DNA of 44,214 nt, taken from positions 1-44,214 of the forward strand of contig JAAPAO010000272.1 in the NCBI GenBank assembly GCA_013115145.1, written 5' to 3'. Position 1 is the stretch's first letter; each line of letters opens with the position of its first letter. A program made the position numbers and the translations under genes. Positions 20,875 through 32,565 of this stretch are shown in pieces. This DNA comes from Perkinsus chesapeaki. Lineage: Eukaryota; Perkinsozoa; Perkinsida; Perkinsidae. Under the pieces are notes generated by a model. It was not told the origin of the DNA. It searched no databases and saw only the letters and a program-made list of their open reading frames with translations.

Positions 20875-22223
20875 ATGTTTAATCATCGGTATCGTCTCCT
20901 TTCACCATCTATGGTGTCTATTTTAATTCTCGCAGCCTTCCGCTGCTGCTGCACCACCACCACGCCTGCCGCCTACTCCGCTACTTCAATCGCCTCCTCC
21001 ATGAACTCGACGTCTCTGAAGACCGAAGACGACGACGATGCTTCGATAAATGTTGGGGAAGTATCCAATTCCGCAAGAAATGCTTCCTCGGGCTTTACAA
21101 TCGATATTCCTGCAATGCTTCTAACACCCCCGATTTTCATCGTCCCTGCTGCCCGCCGGTACGAGTGTGCCCAGCGCTCGGTCACCTGCAACATCGTAAC
21201 GGACAGTGCTCTTCTTTTGCCTGACAATGCAGACGGTTGGACTCTGGATGACCTGATGGAATACGTTCTAGTGGGAGATCCAGTAAATATGGCGCCTGAA
21301 GGAGATGGGCCCTCTGACCCAGTTCCGTCGGTGTCATCTAGTGCTGAAAAAAGGAAAGAGATCACGTACTGGGTCATCTCATTCGCTTTTACCCACTAAC
21401 AGTCGTCGTCTTTAACAGGTTCGAATCTTTCGGTTCCTTCTCCGCCCCAACCGCTACTGATGGTCCTACAATTCTGTACAGGGTATGTTTTATCATTAAT
21501 TATACCATAGATATCTTGTTTGTTGTTTAGGTTTGGCTTCTGAGGAATCTTTCCCAAATGGCTTTAGGTTGGTATAATGTGAACCTGCGTGATCCCAGGA
21601 ACTCCTCACGAGGCACCCTTACCATCGGACTCTTGAACATCACTGATTTCGGTAAGGTATAAGTGCTGCTGCTGCTATTGCCTATTCACATCTTTCCTTC
21701 CTGTATCCCATCACATCACCCTTTAGATCTCCCCGTTCCCACTAATATTGGCCAATTCGGCTTCGGCTTCGGCAGCGCCGATGGTAGGAATAATACTAAC
21801 TATCAGTTCCAGTTCATATTAATAATATTATTCCTCTCAGTTGACCTACCAAATGATCCTTGCCAAGTTCGTCTGATAGTTCTAACTACATTTTTCGGCA
21901 CAGCTTTAGCGGTGCTTGTTATATTAATACTTGTCTCCATTATTGGAACGCTTAGATTGCCCAAATTTGACCACCTTTTCTGTGGGATATGCTGCGCTAG
22001 ACCATCGAATTCCCCTCCAACGGATACGCCAGTTATGGCTACAATGGTACGCGAGGAGGAGGAGGAAGGTGAAGATGAGAGAAGGACAGCACTCATCATC
22101 GGAGATCATCACACTCAACGAACACTGCGGCGATCGTCATCTGCTGCTCCTGCTTCCAGTGATGGTTCACCACCTCTCGAGCTTTTGGCGGCGGCTGCTG
22201 CAGCGGCTACCGGTAATCGGTGA
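20875..22223 (+). CDS. Single-pass membrane protein, tandem family member 1 (5 exons)
   Basis: Spliced product 371 aa from exons 20875-21365, 21419-21482, 21531-21651, 21727-21783, 21841-22223. A hydrophobic N-terminal segment (MVSILILAAFRCCC from the second ATG, 20911) is likely a signal peptide. The ectodomain has paired cysteines (YECAQRSVTCNIV) and possible N-glycosylation sites (RNLSQM, LNITDF). A short conserved block reads VWLLRNLSQMALGWYNVNL. After DPCQVRLIV comes one strong TM helix (GTALAVLVILILVSIIGTL), then a Cys-rich juxtamembrane stretch and an acidic, Ala-rich cytosolic tail. Type I topology is inferred. Function unknown; compare the next two genes. Confidence 0.8.
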
Positions 22224-22509
22224 CAGCTCCCCTTGTTGTTAGTATAATTTATCTTTATATTCTTTATAGATTTGTTCTAACAGATACTTGTCGTGTTTCT
22301 TCCCGCTACCAACAACGAGATCAACAGTTGTTACTCTTGTCAGTTGTTGTTGTTGTTTTTGTTGTCCTACAGCATTCCTCCACTACCCCACTGCTGCTGC
22401 GGCTGCTGCTTGAGAATAACAACACCATAGATTTGCAATAAGGCCCTTCTACTTCATGTCATCATCATCATGCTGCTGCAGCACTCCATCATCTACAGCT
22501 TCGTCGTCG

Positions 22510-23719
22510 ATGATGAAAATGATATTATTGTTCTACCTCTTTGTTGGTATCACTACTGGAACCATAGACTCGCCCTCGATAGCAACAACCACAACAGGGT
22601 CACCGTCATCATCATCATCGGCAATATCAGCACGGCGGCAACCTCATGGATCATCACCATGGATGACGATGGCACCACCAGGCGATGGCGTCGGATCAAG
22701 TTCTCGTGCAACCTACTGTCCGAAAAAGACAGAAGTATGCACCGTTATGTTTATTAACCTTGATTTCACGATAAATTACACTCTCATAGCTGTGCCGACT
22801 ACATTTGATACGAAGGAAGGAGTTGGACCAGTGCTACTATCGTAATATCCTGTGCACTATCTGTATTACTATTAATGCTCGTGTATGGTTAGGTTTAAAC
22901 CATATGTTGGAGCAATTGATAGCGCTGAGGCCTACCCAGCTCCTGAGGTGCAATATATGTGGGTAAGTCAGGCAAAGGAGAAGAAGGAGGGGCGCTATGG
23001 TTTTATATTATTATCATCGCTTAGATATTCTGGTTTAAAGATATGAGCTACGGTACGTACACGCTTTATATATCCAAAGAGTCTGCCAAGACAATGACGC
23101 CTGTAGGCATACTCATCAACGGAGGCTGTAAGGGAGAGAAGACTGATGACACTATATTACCTCGATTCATGCTGTTAGATAGTCCTGAAGGTTTATTACC
23201 CTCGATAGGAGGTAATGATAATACTGCCTGCAATAAGCAGCTACAGACAATGACAGCACTTCTCATCGCAACCAGTGTTGCTATAGCTGTCATTGGACTA
23301 CCTCTCTTTATCGTATTGAGAATTCGAAGACAACGTCGAAAACACAGCGTGGATCGTATCGATGCTGAAGAAGCGACAGCAGCCGGTATCTCATTGCTCG
23401 CCTCCCGTGGATCAGTGACACCACGTCATCGGTATGGACGGAGGTCAGACGACAGTGATGACATGTACTCTGAAGGCTCGGACTTGGTAACACTATATGC
23501 ATTAGACCCGCTACAGGTAGACAGCAGGTGGTGTTGATATTCATTATTATTATTTAATCATTATTTTAGGATCTTGACGACGGCGGCGGGAACATGCTTC
23601 ATTTCGCTCATTCTCAACTTGCAGTTTACGACGCTCCCCCACCGAGCGTTGCTGGATCTGATTCCACTTTGGCGTCGAGTCAGGCAGCATCTCCGCGGTT
23701 TTTAATAAATGATAACTGA
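22510..23719 (+). CDS. Single-pass membrane protein, tandem family member 2 (4 exons)
   Basis: Exons 22510-22841, 22893-22962, 23025-23516, 23570-23719 give 347 aa. It starts MMKMILLFYLFVGITTG, a signal peptide; an in-frame ATG at 22456 is also possible. A Ser/Thr-rich stretch follows, then TYCPKKTEVCTVMFINLDF, LSFKPYVGAIDSAEAYPAPE and IFWFKDMSYGTYTLYI. A TM helix (TALLIATSVAIAVIGLPLFI) follows CNKQLQTM and leads into a basic stop-transfer (RIRRQRRK) and an acidic Ser-rich tail. The intron before IFWF is at the same place and phase 0 as the one before VWLL in member 1. No known family assigned. Confidence 0.8.
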
Positions 23720-24803
23720 AAATGGCAGCTACCGAGCAGCTGTTATTATTATATTTTTTCCGTTCATCGGTCTGAACGGATCCCTTACTATTTACCTGTA
23801 TCTCTACGTTTTTACAAAAACGTTAATATTTTTATAGTATCGGTGTCATAGTATGGAAAGTAGCAGCATCAACAGCATGACCATATGTGACATCGTCATT
23901 ATTACTATTAATACTAAGAAGACTGTAACATGACCTTCGTCAGCAATTGACTCGTTGATACATCTTAACCGGCAATAGTCGTTACTGGACGACCTCTTGA
24001 ATACTTCATCATCATCACCGCTCTCTCTGTAGGCGTCATCATCACTTAACAGCAACAACAGAAGCTTGTTAATTTCGCAACGAAACCTTCATTGGCTCTG
24101 ATTACAGCAACTTGTATTTATTTTTCTCAATTCATTTCGATGTTGTGTTCTTCATCGGTACTGGAATATCGTTGTCACCTCAAATGATAGTAGCGGGCGC
24201 TGTCTGTCCTCGTCCTGCTTCTATCGGTTTGCATCATACAGCCGCCGCCGCACCCTTACAGAGTGTCCCTTGCGGATAGGAACCGTCGAGATCGTTTCAG
24301 ACCTTGTGGGCTTGTGTCTGGCTCATTAGAGATATCTCACCTCAACTGTTTTGAGAATTTGCCGAGCGTGATGATGAGTGTTGACGGGCCTGCCGTCGGG
24401 CTTCACTTACGCCGTTGGTTGCATTATATAACTGTTCTAATGCTGGGCTTTATAATAAATCAGTACTCCTCGGTACTAGTAAGTAACAAATGATTGATGA
24501 TATACGCGCTGAGCTCTCGTATCGGAAAACACGCTGAATGTGCCGCCACCGCCGTTGCAGTTGTTATGTAAGTTGTAAGTCCGACTTGGTCAGGTTGGGT
24601 TAGCTCGACTGCTGTCATACACGCAAGTTTAATGTATACGTTCCCACGTGATTAGTTGGTCTGGGGTCCGTCTAGAGCAGCAGTGGCGGTGCTGGTGAAC
24701 CACTTTTAACGACCTCGTTCTTGTTATTAGAATCGATGGAATGCCTCTTCAGCTTTGCTAATATTATTAAATAATATAATTATCTATCATCAACATCATC
24801 CAG
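23720..24803. other. Intergenic, about 1.1 kb
   Basis: No supported gene. Short open frames (e.g. 24263-24493) lack domain features. The 5' end of the next membrane-protein gene, including its start codon, should lie here but I could not place it. A hairpin-like U-rich stretch around 23750-23840 contains CCGTTCATCGGTCTGAACGG, a 20-nt imperfect inverted repeat just after the previous stop. Confidence 0.4.
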
Positions 24804-25961
24804 CTACATTATCGGCAACGGTTGCTAAAAACAGTTGTATTATTGCTCGTAACATTCTCTGTCTTTCAAACTGTCTCATCGTGGGAGATCAGAAGTAAGG
24901 GGTGGACCTGCCCCCACTGCATCTATACCTTTATTCAGATCATACTCGTTCTCCTCTATGGCAGTACGATATCGAGCCGGGTCGGCGCCTGATCAAGATC
25001 TTTGCCTGCTTTGTCAACAGTTCACATTGCTCGATCATTCTAACTAATACAGGACAATTCCGCGGCCTTAATGTTGTTTCTGTGGACGGAACGCAACCTT
25101 ATTCGGTGAAGTAGGCGGCGGCATACCAAACAGATCCATAATTGCATGTGAATATCCAATTCCAGGTTACCTGGTTCCGAAGTGTGCATAGGAGACGGAG
25201 TTACATTCACTGTGATGTATAATGGGATACTTCCTATCATAACCGCTGTTGTTCAGATATGGTTTATACCATCATCTATCCCCTCCGGCACCTACAGTCT
25301 TTACCTCTACTCCGAATGCGGTTCATCACTATTGCTAAAGTGGGGGCTTTTGCATATTCTTCAACTTGCTAGTCGTAATAGTAAGTACTACCGCAGGCAA
25401 CAACGGCTACTTTGATTCATGCTCATTTTCAGAAGACCCGATGCCCAGCAACACCGAGTCCTCGACGCCCCTAAATGAAAGTGATATAGTTAAGAACATC
25501 GATTACGTACATTACTCCCTATAGGTATTCATCATGACCGCCAAATCCAGCCATGTGCTAAATACACGAGCCTCGTCACGGGGTTGACCGCGGCCGCCAT
25601 TTCCTTCTGCGGCACGATGGGAATGTCCGTTTGTATTTTTTTCTTTTTTTTCTGTTGCTGTCATAAAATGTTCACGCGTTCACGTCCGCCGAGAACATTC
25701 CACCCAACGGTACCATATCATACTGGCTCAGAAGCGAACAGTTTTAGGACTAATAGAAACTCGGACGACCCCAATCATCGAGGACCATCACTAGTTTCTC
25801 TGGAGTCTATTTCAATGGTAGGGAATCTAGCAGCTGCTGCAATCGCTCCTGTTTTCGAAAGTCTTGGCAGGTCGGTTCTCCACTGCCTAGGGTGTCGTCG
25901 GTTTATTCCTCAACCGTCATCACGCGGGAGCCCCTATAGCAGAGCTCCGTTCACTCAGTGA
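24804..25961 (+). CDS. Single-pass membrane protein, tandem family member 3 (5' end unresolved)
   Basis: The reading frame from 24804 encodes LLKTVVLLLVTFSVFQTVSS, a signal peptide core, but no ATG lies in that exon, so the start is in an unplaced upstream exon or lost. Exons ...24894, 24939-25105, 25166-25216, 25257-25380, 25433-25480, 25525-25961 join in phase. The ectodomain has CFVNSSHCSIILTNT and then IWFIPSSIPSGTYSLYLYSE, which matches the block in members 1 and 2, again right after a phase-0 intron. PCAKYTSLVTGLTAAAISF leads into the TM (MSVCIFFFFFCCC) and a basic Ser/Pro-rich tail. Function unknown. Confidence 0.72.
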
Positions 25962-26756
25962 CCGGTATTTTGTTCCATACGCATTTCCCCACGAACCATA
26001 CAATGGTGTGAGATAATCGTCGTTTAACAACATGGTGCTTTTGCCTTCGCACCGTTATCATTAAAGTATGTTCAATACTAAACGGCTTGCTTTCGGTTGA
26101 TATTAATCTGTAGCGTTCAACTCCTTTGGCGTTTGTTATCGGTAGAAGTGCGATAGAGAATGTCTCTCTTCCCGTCGGATACGGATGATGATGTGAAGCA
26201 ATTGAAGGGAGCTAGTTTGAGCGATGTAGCCGCTCGCAGTAATGGATAACTGTTATATCTACTTTAGGTTATTAATTCAAGAGAATGCATCATATTCTCA
26301 ACACCGGCTTGCGGGTGGTGCATTAAAGCCAAGAGATTCCTGACAGAAGATTTGATGGTCCGTTGTAGCTTTTACAGCTTACATGAGTAACATAAAGGCA
26401 TTCTTGGTGAAGTGTAATTTTCATAAGTAGCTCCCCGATACTTGCTCGAGAGCTTATCAACACGACTGGAATGAAAACCGTGCCGAATATCTACATTAAA
26501 GGACGTCATGTTGGGGGCTACGAGGAGCTACTAAAGATGTAAGGGGATCACAGTCCATGAGCCGAGCAGCATTCGCTACACAGTTACAGAAGGTGTCGAA
26601 GTGGTGATCTCGAAGGGGATGATGAACCAATATGCAATTACATGGCGCGCGGTCATGAGGCCGTTATGAGAGCCTCTGAGTGAAGGACAGTTTCCGTGTA
26701 TTTGATTATTGGGTTTACAATGGTTTATGTTGTCACATCTTAAGTTCTACACTGTC
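25962..26756. other. Intergenic, about 0.8 kb
   Basis: Between membrane protein 3 and RRP46, both +. No ORF with recognisable content, no RNA gene found. It presumably holds the 3' UTR of the first and promoter of the second. Confidence 0.45.
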
Positions 26757-27822
26757 ATGTCATCATCATCATCAACGGCGGTGGCGGGGGCGGTTGTTGC
26801 GGCACCTAAAGAGAATCAGGCCGAGGCCGCGGCTCCTGAGTTTATATACCATCAAGATCGAGTAGATGGACGGCAATGTAGATAAAGCTGATGCCTCCAG
26901 CAAAGAAGATGTTGTTAATTTCAGGCACGACAATGAGACCTCCTACATTAGAGCTGGGTCTACTACCTCATAAGGATGGCAGCGCACGACTTGGATTTGG
27001 TGAGACTGAAGTCCTAGTAGGCGTGAATGGCCCAGTGGAGAACAGGTAGACGTCCCCTGAGTTACACTCAATCATAGGAGGATGATCTGTCAGGTTCCCT
27101 ATGGGTGTCACCACTCCCGGCTACCCGGTAGATGTAACAGTACGGTTGGCCTCGGGTATGCCGACTGCTAGTGAGAAAAGTGCCGAGTATCAAATTATAA
27201 AACTAGTAAACAGCATCATTGATCCTCATCTCATGGCTGGCAATACTATGATCACCATCGCAGTAATAAGAAAAGCTTCAATAGTAGTTAATAATCCCCC
27301 TCAGGTGGAGGTGCTCAACAATGATGGTTCGATGTTATCCACCATACTTAACGCTGTCGTTCTGGCTATCCTTGACGCAGGTTCGATCCCCCTCAGAGGT
27401 ATTTTACTGCTTCAACGCTTTGTCTTCTATGCTACTTCAGGTACAGTATTTGCAGCTTCGGTGAGTAAACGATATCAACGAGGGAACGCTCAGCTCTTGG
27501 TTGATCCAGATCGATCGGAGGAGGAGGTGCGTTGGCTCAAGAATATTCCCCGCTGACAGTTCTCATTTTAGTCTTCTGTTTTCAACGATACTTATGTGAT
27601 CGATGTGCATTCGGAAGATATCGTCATGTTGGTGAAGGATGTCGCCATTGGATCGGCTAATACCGAAAAAGACGATGAGCTCTCACCGATTGGAGTCGCC
27701 GCCGTGAAGGTAACTGCATTACTCAACCCTCGATAATGATTCTTCTTTGTTAGGCATTCGAGAAATACGTCCGTTCTTGTTTGGCTGTCCATTACCAAAA
27801 GATTCAAGCTCTCAGTGCTTAA
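26757..27822 (+). CDS. RRP46: Exosome complex subunit RRP46-like (RNase PH fold)
   Basis: Core-ring subunit of the RNA exosome (EXOSC5/RRP46), involved in 3' to 5' RNA processing in nucleus and cytosol; eukaryotic ring subunits are generally inactive. The spliced 254-aa product matches the family length. Marks: VDGRQCTTMRPPTLELGLLP, HKDGSARLGFGETEVLVGVN, GPVE, LASGMPTASEKSAEYQIIK, LNNDGSMLSTILNAVVLAI, LDAGSIPLRG, LLVDPDRSEEE. The N-terminus is a Ser/Ala-rich run of about 25 residues. Exons: 26757-26877, 26925-27045, 27094-27262, 27305-27398, 27441-27460, 27494-27526, 27572-27709, 27754-27822. The 33-nt intron at 27461-27493 is stop-free and in frame, so retention (11 more residues) is possible. 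Confidence 0.9.
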
Positions 27823-28176
27823 TGTTACGTTTCGAGTTTCATTATGTCTTGTTTATACGTAGTTGTTGTGGAAGAAACGCTAAATACGGTTATGATTGGT
27901 ATCATGGTCGTAGTACAACAGCAATGAGCTTATTGTGGTACAGTGTTCTTACTAAACCTATTGAGATATTATCATCAAAGCATAGAACCATTTGATAAGA
28001 CACCCACCCACCAGTGAAGCAGTTCTGTCTTGTAGCTTCGACTCCACTCTAGCAGAGACCTTACCAAACCCAAAACATAGTAGTAGAAAAGCAGTGAAAC
28101 TATCAACATTTGCCTGCTGATCGGCAATCATCTCCTCGAGGGAAGTTCTCTACACAATTATGATGCCCTAAAAACA
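27823..28176. other. Convergent 3' intergenic region
   Basis: 354 nt between RRP46 (+) and the LicD gene (-), expected to hold both 3' UTRs. Nothing else recognised. Confidence 0.45.
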
Positions 28177-30857
28177 TCAAGTCAGATTCGTAGACGTGAC
28201 AGAGTCACCTGGTATGCTACAAAGCATCTCGTTGTCGGAGTCCTCAACCCGGCCAAAGAACACACTTCTGAGTCCATTACGATAAAACAGCGGCCCATAC
28301 CACGATGTCAGATTAATCTGAGTAGTGCTGCTATTGACAAACCGCTCAGCTGCCTTCATCACCACCACCTCTGGATGCTGTAGAGTATTATAAAGCCGAT
28401 TATCGACAGGAACTCTCCAAGAGTCATCAAAAGGCTCTTCTCTCAAGTTGTATTCGATATACAAATGATTGTGATCATTCGCTTGAAGGATCCAAGACTG
28501 AGGGAATGCTCACTTTCCACACTCCCTCGAATGCATACCCGTCCGTTGTCGTGCTTTCGTAAATAATAACCGTCTTGAAGTACTGTAGGGAGTACTTCGG
28601 TCTCTATGCGATAGAAGTCCTAAACAAGGCATGTTGCTCATTCATGGCAATAATTAAACCATACCTCTGTATGGATATGAAGATCAATATCACCGTCCCA
28701 GTCTAAGAGCTTCCCGAACTTGAGCGATCCGAGGAGCGCACCGTCGGTTATCATGTATCTGAATATTCCCTATTGCCAGCTACTGATAATGAGACCTGAA
28801 GCCTAGACGTTTAAACAGATCGTGAGTGTAGTCCATCAGTCTTCGAAGGGTTCTCTGACAGCATGGAGGTATCGAGAAGCCTTTGTACCTGATGTTAAGG
28901 TAAATAGTATGATGCCACCACCGGTGCTCACGCACATCCACGTCATGTCGCAGTTGGTCGACTGGATGGTGCAGCCGAAATTTATTGATCGTCCGTCGAC
29001 TGTTTCGAAACTGTGCTCACGATAATAGTACGGCATTTCACTTCAGTGCTACATTTTCAAATCATTATGGCGCATGAATAGCTGGCCTTGAAGATATGGA
29101 GTGGTCGTGATGTTACCAGCAGAGTCACCAGTGTCGAAGTACCCCTGGCGGGGTGGTCCAAAGTAAAATGATTGCACTTCAGGGCTGAGGACTGGCTATT
29201 CTTATAATGCTGTCATCCGCGTCCACCTTTGAAGAAAGTCCTTCCTTCCCCAAAGATGTGGATGTACTTGATCCTCGGCAGGAGAGATGTCCTCCATGTA
29301 GGCCGATGCACATCTGCATTGGCGAGTCTACAGGCGAAGTTGGCAAGGATGTTACGTGGCGAATCCAAAAGGCATTTTATCATCTTTCGGTCCCCAAGCT
29401 TGAAGGTCCCTCATGTGCAACATAAAATCGAGTATAACCCACTCACTAGTCATCTCTGGATGAAAGTAATGAGATGCCTGGAGAACACCAAGGGACATTA
29501 GAAAACTTGGTGATGTCGTGGCTGAAAGTTTGCATGGCGGACGAACAAAACCTAATTGTCATACTCTACAACAGGTGCTGAGTCTTCTATACCATCCGGC
29601 ACGGGCTGGAAACTCCAGGTGTAAGTCGGGTCGAAAGATAGATGCCAATGCTCAGTTCTCAACTTGTACGAGTAATCCACGTAAACATTGCCTTTATCAA
29701 TGGAAGGGCCACCGACAAAACCAACCTTGGTAGTGGACAGAGTCTAACGGTAACATTAAATAACATCTGTAGGAGTATCGGAGTCACATCAATCATCAAC
29801 TTCAGCGAGTCCCTCGATCTCGGCAGCATAGACCCTGTGACGATGAAGACAAACGGCGTGCTGACCAAACCAGACCTAATCATATTATTAAGCACCTAAA
29901 CTCAAACTTCCTGTCAAACATGTTGATGCCAAGTTTCTTACCCTGCCAGATGGCGCTCCCTCGTATCCGTATACGACTTTCCATCTTTCGCGCTGCGCAA
30001 CGATTTCATCTTCTTCTTGGCAGCCACCTCTTTGCAATACAACCGCGGACTCTGGGAATCTCTCAAATAGGGTCATAAGGAACTGATATGCTGTCATCAA
30101 CGGGCTGCTGCTGCTTCCAGTACCCTTAAAGAGGGGCAACCCTCGGGTATAAGGAAACTAACATCTGCGAAGGGGTGAGCTCCGTCAGATACTGCATGCT
30201 CGAATTTAAACCCATCATAGTAGGCGTGTTGCAGTATAGTCTGGCCGTATACAGCAAGCATTGGCCAATGGCTAGCATCCAATAGGTAACTGAACCTCAC
30301 TACAGTACCTGTGTTGTCTGAGCCATCACCTCCCTCACCTATGTTCAAGTGCCTCCTTAACAAGTGCTCTGATGGTCCATAGTGATATATCACAACCAAG
30401 GTTACGGAAGGCAAGCTGCCAGTAAACTAGTATCTTTTTAAGCAACATTGCTGCAGTGTACTGTTGGATGCATTATTGCTACTATTCCTCCTGCCGTTGC
30501 TATAGCGTTGTAACACTGGGGAAGATAGTCCGCCCTTTGGGACACAACTTCCTTCATCAATGACACTGCCAAGGCAACACCTTCAACTGCGCATTCGTAA
30601 GGGTAGCTGGCGTGTGATATCGACCGCAATGATTGGTTACCCAAGTCGGTTACCTACAACAGGTTGCTGAGAACTAGTGGCGTCTTAAGGGTCACCTCGA
30701 CACGGGGACAGAGCCGACGCAAATCTCGCATGGCCTGTGGCCAATCTATTCCATCCATTGTGGAAGTGCATGACGTGAGCTCCTCGATATAATTACTGCT
30801 AGACACCGGAAAGCTTATTAACAGCAGCAGCAGCACGCATGCTTTTTTTATAAACAT
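28177..30857 (-). CDS. Secretory-pathway LicD-family protein
   Basis: LicD/fukutin-type nucleotidyltransferase-fold proteins transfer phospho-sugars or phosphocholine onto glycans, in eukaryotes in the ER/Golgi. The key block is near the C-terminus: [50 protein letters not shown] (the metal-binding DxD). The start is ATG 30857 with signal sequence [20 protein letters not shown]. Firm 5' exons: 30857-30661, 30606-30483, 30415-30339, 30295-30141, 30090-29942, with products such as [20 protein letters not shown] and [20 protein letters not shown]. Exons in 29050-29700 are coding (e.g. [38 protein letters not shown]) but their exact joins are uncertain. The last exon ends at TGA 28177. The N-terminal half has no family I recognise. 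It sits downstream of ALG2 and two COPI genes on the same strand. Confidence 0.82.
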
Positions 30858-31115
30858 GACAGCTACTTTTGAGCCTCGTGAGCCTCTCGACAAGCCGGAC
30901 TGAGTTCGCACTGGCTTGCAAGGAGAAGCAGTCTCGTTTGAACTTCATGCTATGCCACGCCGATGACGATCGCCTTGTATGGGAAAAGACCACTCAGTGC
31001 TGCTTTACTTTCCACCGCCGAGGTTTCTGGGCTATTTTTCCTATTGACTGCGCAATACAGTGAAGACTGTTAAGAAATATCACGAAAAGAAGTGACACTA
31101 TCATTCTCTCTTCAT

Positions 31116-32428
31116 CTACTCCCGCGGACCATCTGCGCTCGGCTCGTCGTTCATCGTCATCGCACCAAACTGCGCACCTAAACGACAGCGTGCTAATCGG
31201 CTGAAAGCGGAATACAAACCTTGTGGAGCGTGATGTCTCTTCCTTCCGAGGACCAAGCCCCTGAAGTGAAACTACAATACACCTAGCACTCAAGTGGCGC
31301 CTTGCTACTTCTTAGGAGCTCCAGAAGGGAAAGACTGTTGCTGTTGGTAATAGGAACTTGGCGATCCTTCCGAGGATGCCGCCGCCGCAGCTGCTGATGT
31401 GAATCCACCACCTGATGAAATTGCTGTACGGTGTTGAAGAAAGCACCTCTCCGTTGAGCTCACCTTGGAATTGCTGGCGAGATTGTGTACTAGAAGCTGC
31501 CGGGTAATCTCCACCGGCCGTTGAATAATCTCCTATGGTAGAGTCATTACCAAAGCCAGTGGGGCTTGATAACGAATCAACTGTCGAATACGCCTGTCGA
31601 CTGCTACGAAGTTTCGCTTCTGACAAGATGTTATTTGCATGAATCGAGCTAAGATACCTCCTACCTCTGGCTTGCTGGGCTCTTTGCCTTGCCAACTCCA
31701 ACTGCTTCTTTTTAGCAACTTCCTTTGCCTCATTCATCTAATAATATATTTATTATTTATATTATTATTGTTATTATTATTACTTTGCTTTGTTCTATCA
31801 TTTGGGCTAATCTTTCCTCATGTGAATCCATCTCGGTATATGTCTTTATTTGGGATAAAGTAACAGCCTCACGATATCTAATTAATATTAATAATAATAT
31901 CGTCATCCAATCCCAGCCTACCCAAAACTAATAATCTCATCAAAGGCAAATACCAAATCGAATGCATTGTCCAATATAGCATCTTCCGTCACCGAGGTTT
32001 TCACCACATCCTGGACGACCTGAACAACACGCAGAAGAGTAACCGACCAGTCCGACTTCCGGTCTACTACGTTGGTAAAAAGTTTAAGTGTATCAAGATC
32101 CTCTAATATATTAGATTGTCTAGTTGTTATTAATACCTAATAATATTTAATATACAATTATTATTAATAATATTTCACCAAATATAATTGTTCAATTGGT
32201 TGATAAACATATCGGATATTCTCCGTCTCAATATAAGTATGATCAGATTTCTGTGATTCAACCAACTTCATAAATGCCCCCAGTAGACCTGATTAACACA
32301 CATCTTAGCGGAGCGAAGCATTTCATGTTTCACATTTTACCTTCCATTCTGAGCCTCGAGACATCTACAAACTGTCTGGCCAGAAGCACCTTCTGCTTGG
32401 AGACCACCGCTGCTGATAAAACAACCAT
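31116..32428 (-). CDS. Coatomer delta subunit-like (delta-COP), short copy B
   Basis: Delta-COP is part of the COPI coat for Golgi-to-ER vesicles. The 296-aa model has the N-terminal longin domain: [101 protein letters not shown], and the helix [21 protein letters not shown] Ser/Gln/Ala-rich hinge ends in [15 protein letters not shown], then a short tail to TAG 31116. The C-terminal mu-homology domain (over 200 residues in other eukaryotes) is absent. Exons: 32428-32341, 32288-32179, 32136-32071, 32019-31922, 31877-31784, 31737-31665, 31619-31464, 31411-31309, 31260-31220, 31177-31116. All phases agree. Tandem duplicate of copy A, 137 nt downstream of it. Confidence 0.9.
31677..31973. repeat. 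Direct repeat, copy B of exon 4-6 tract of delta-COP
   Basis: Nearly identical to 33490-33787, including two AT-rich introns, with one 1-nt insertion near the exon 6 acceptor and a handful of substitutions. Identity stops abruptly at ...GCATTGTCCA. Flanking exon 7 and exon 4 5' sequence has diverged. A second matching tract is 32073-32291 with 33883-34104. Confidence 0.9.
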
Positions 32429-32565
32429 TTAAATGGCCCTTCGACAGTAAAGAAAAAACAATAGGAACCTTCTACTAGATGATGATACAGAGGAAAAGTG
32501 AAACACTACAAAGGGAAATATGGGAAAAATATCTTCAGATTTACGAAAAAATGAATGATCCCTCA

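Noticed and set aside
27378-27394. GGTTCGATCCCC, like a tRNA T arm
   Set aside because: It is inside the conserved RRP46 coding exon (DAGSIPLR) and no other tRNA arms fit around it.
27532-27541. TTGGCTCAAG, identical to the 3' end of the dinoflagellate spliced leader
   Set aside because: Only 10 nt match, and it lies inside the 27527-27571 intron of RRP46 with no upstream leader sequence; most likely chance.
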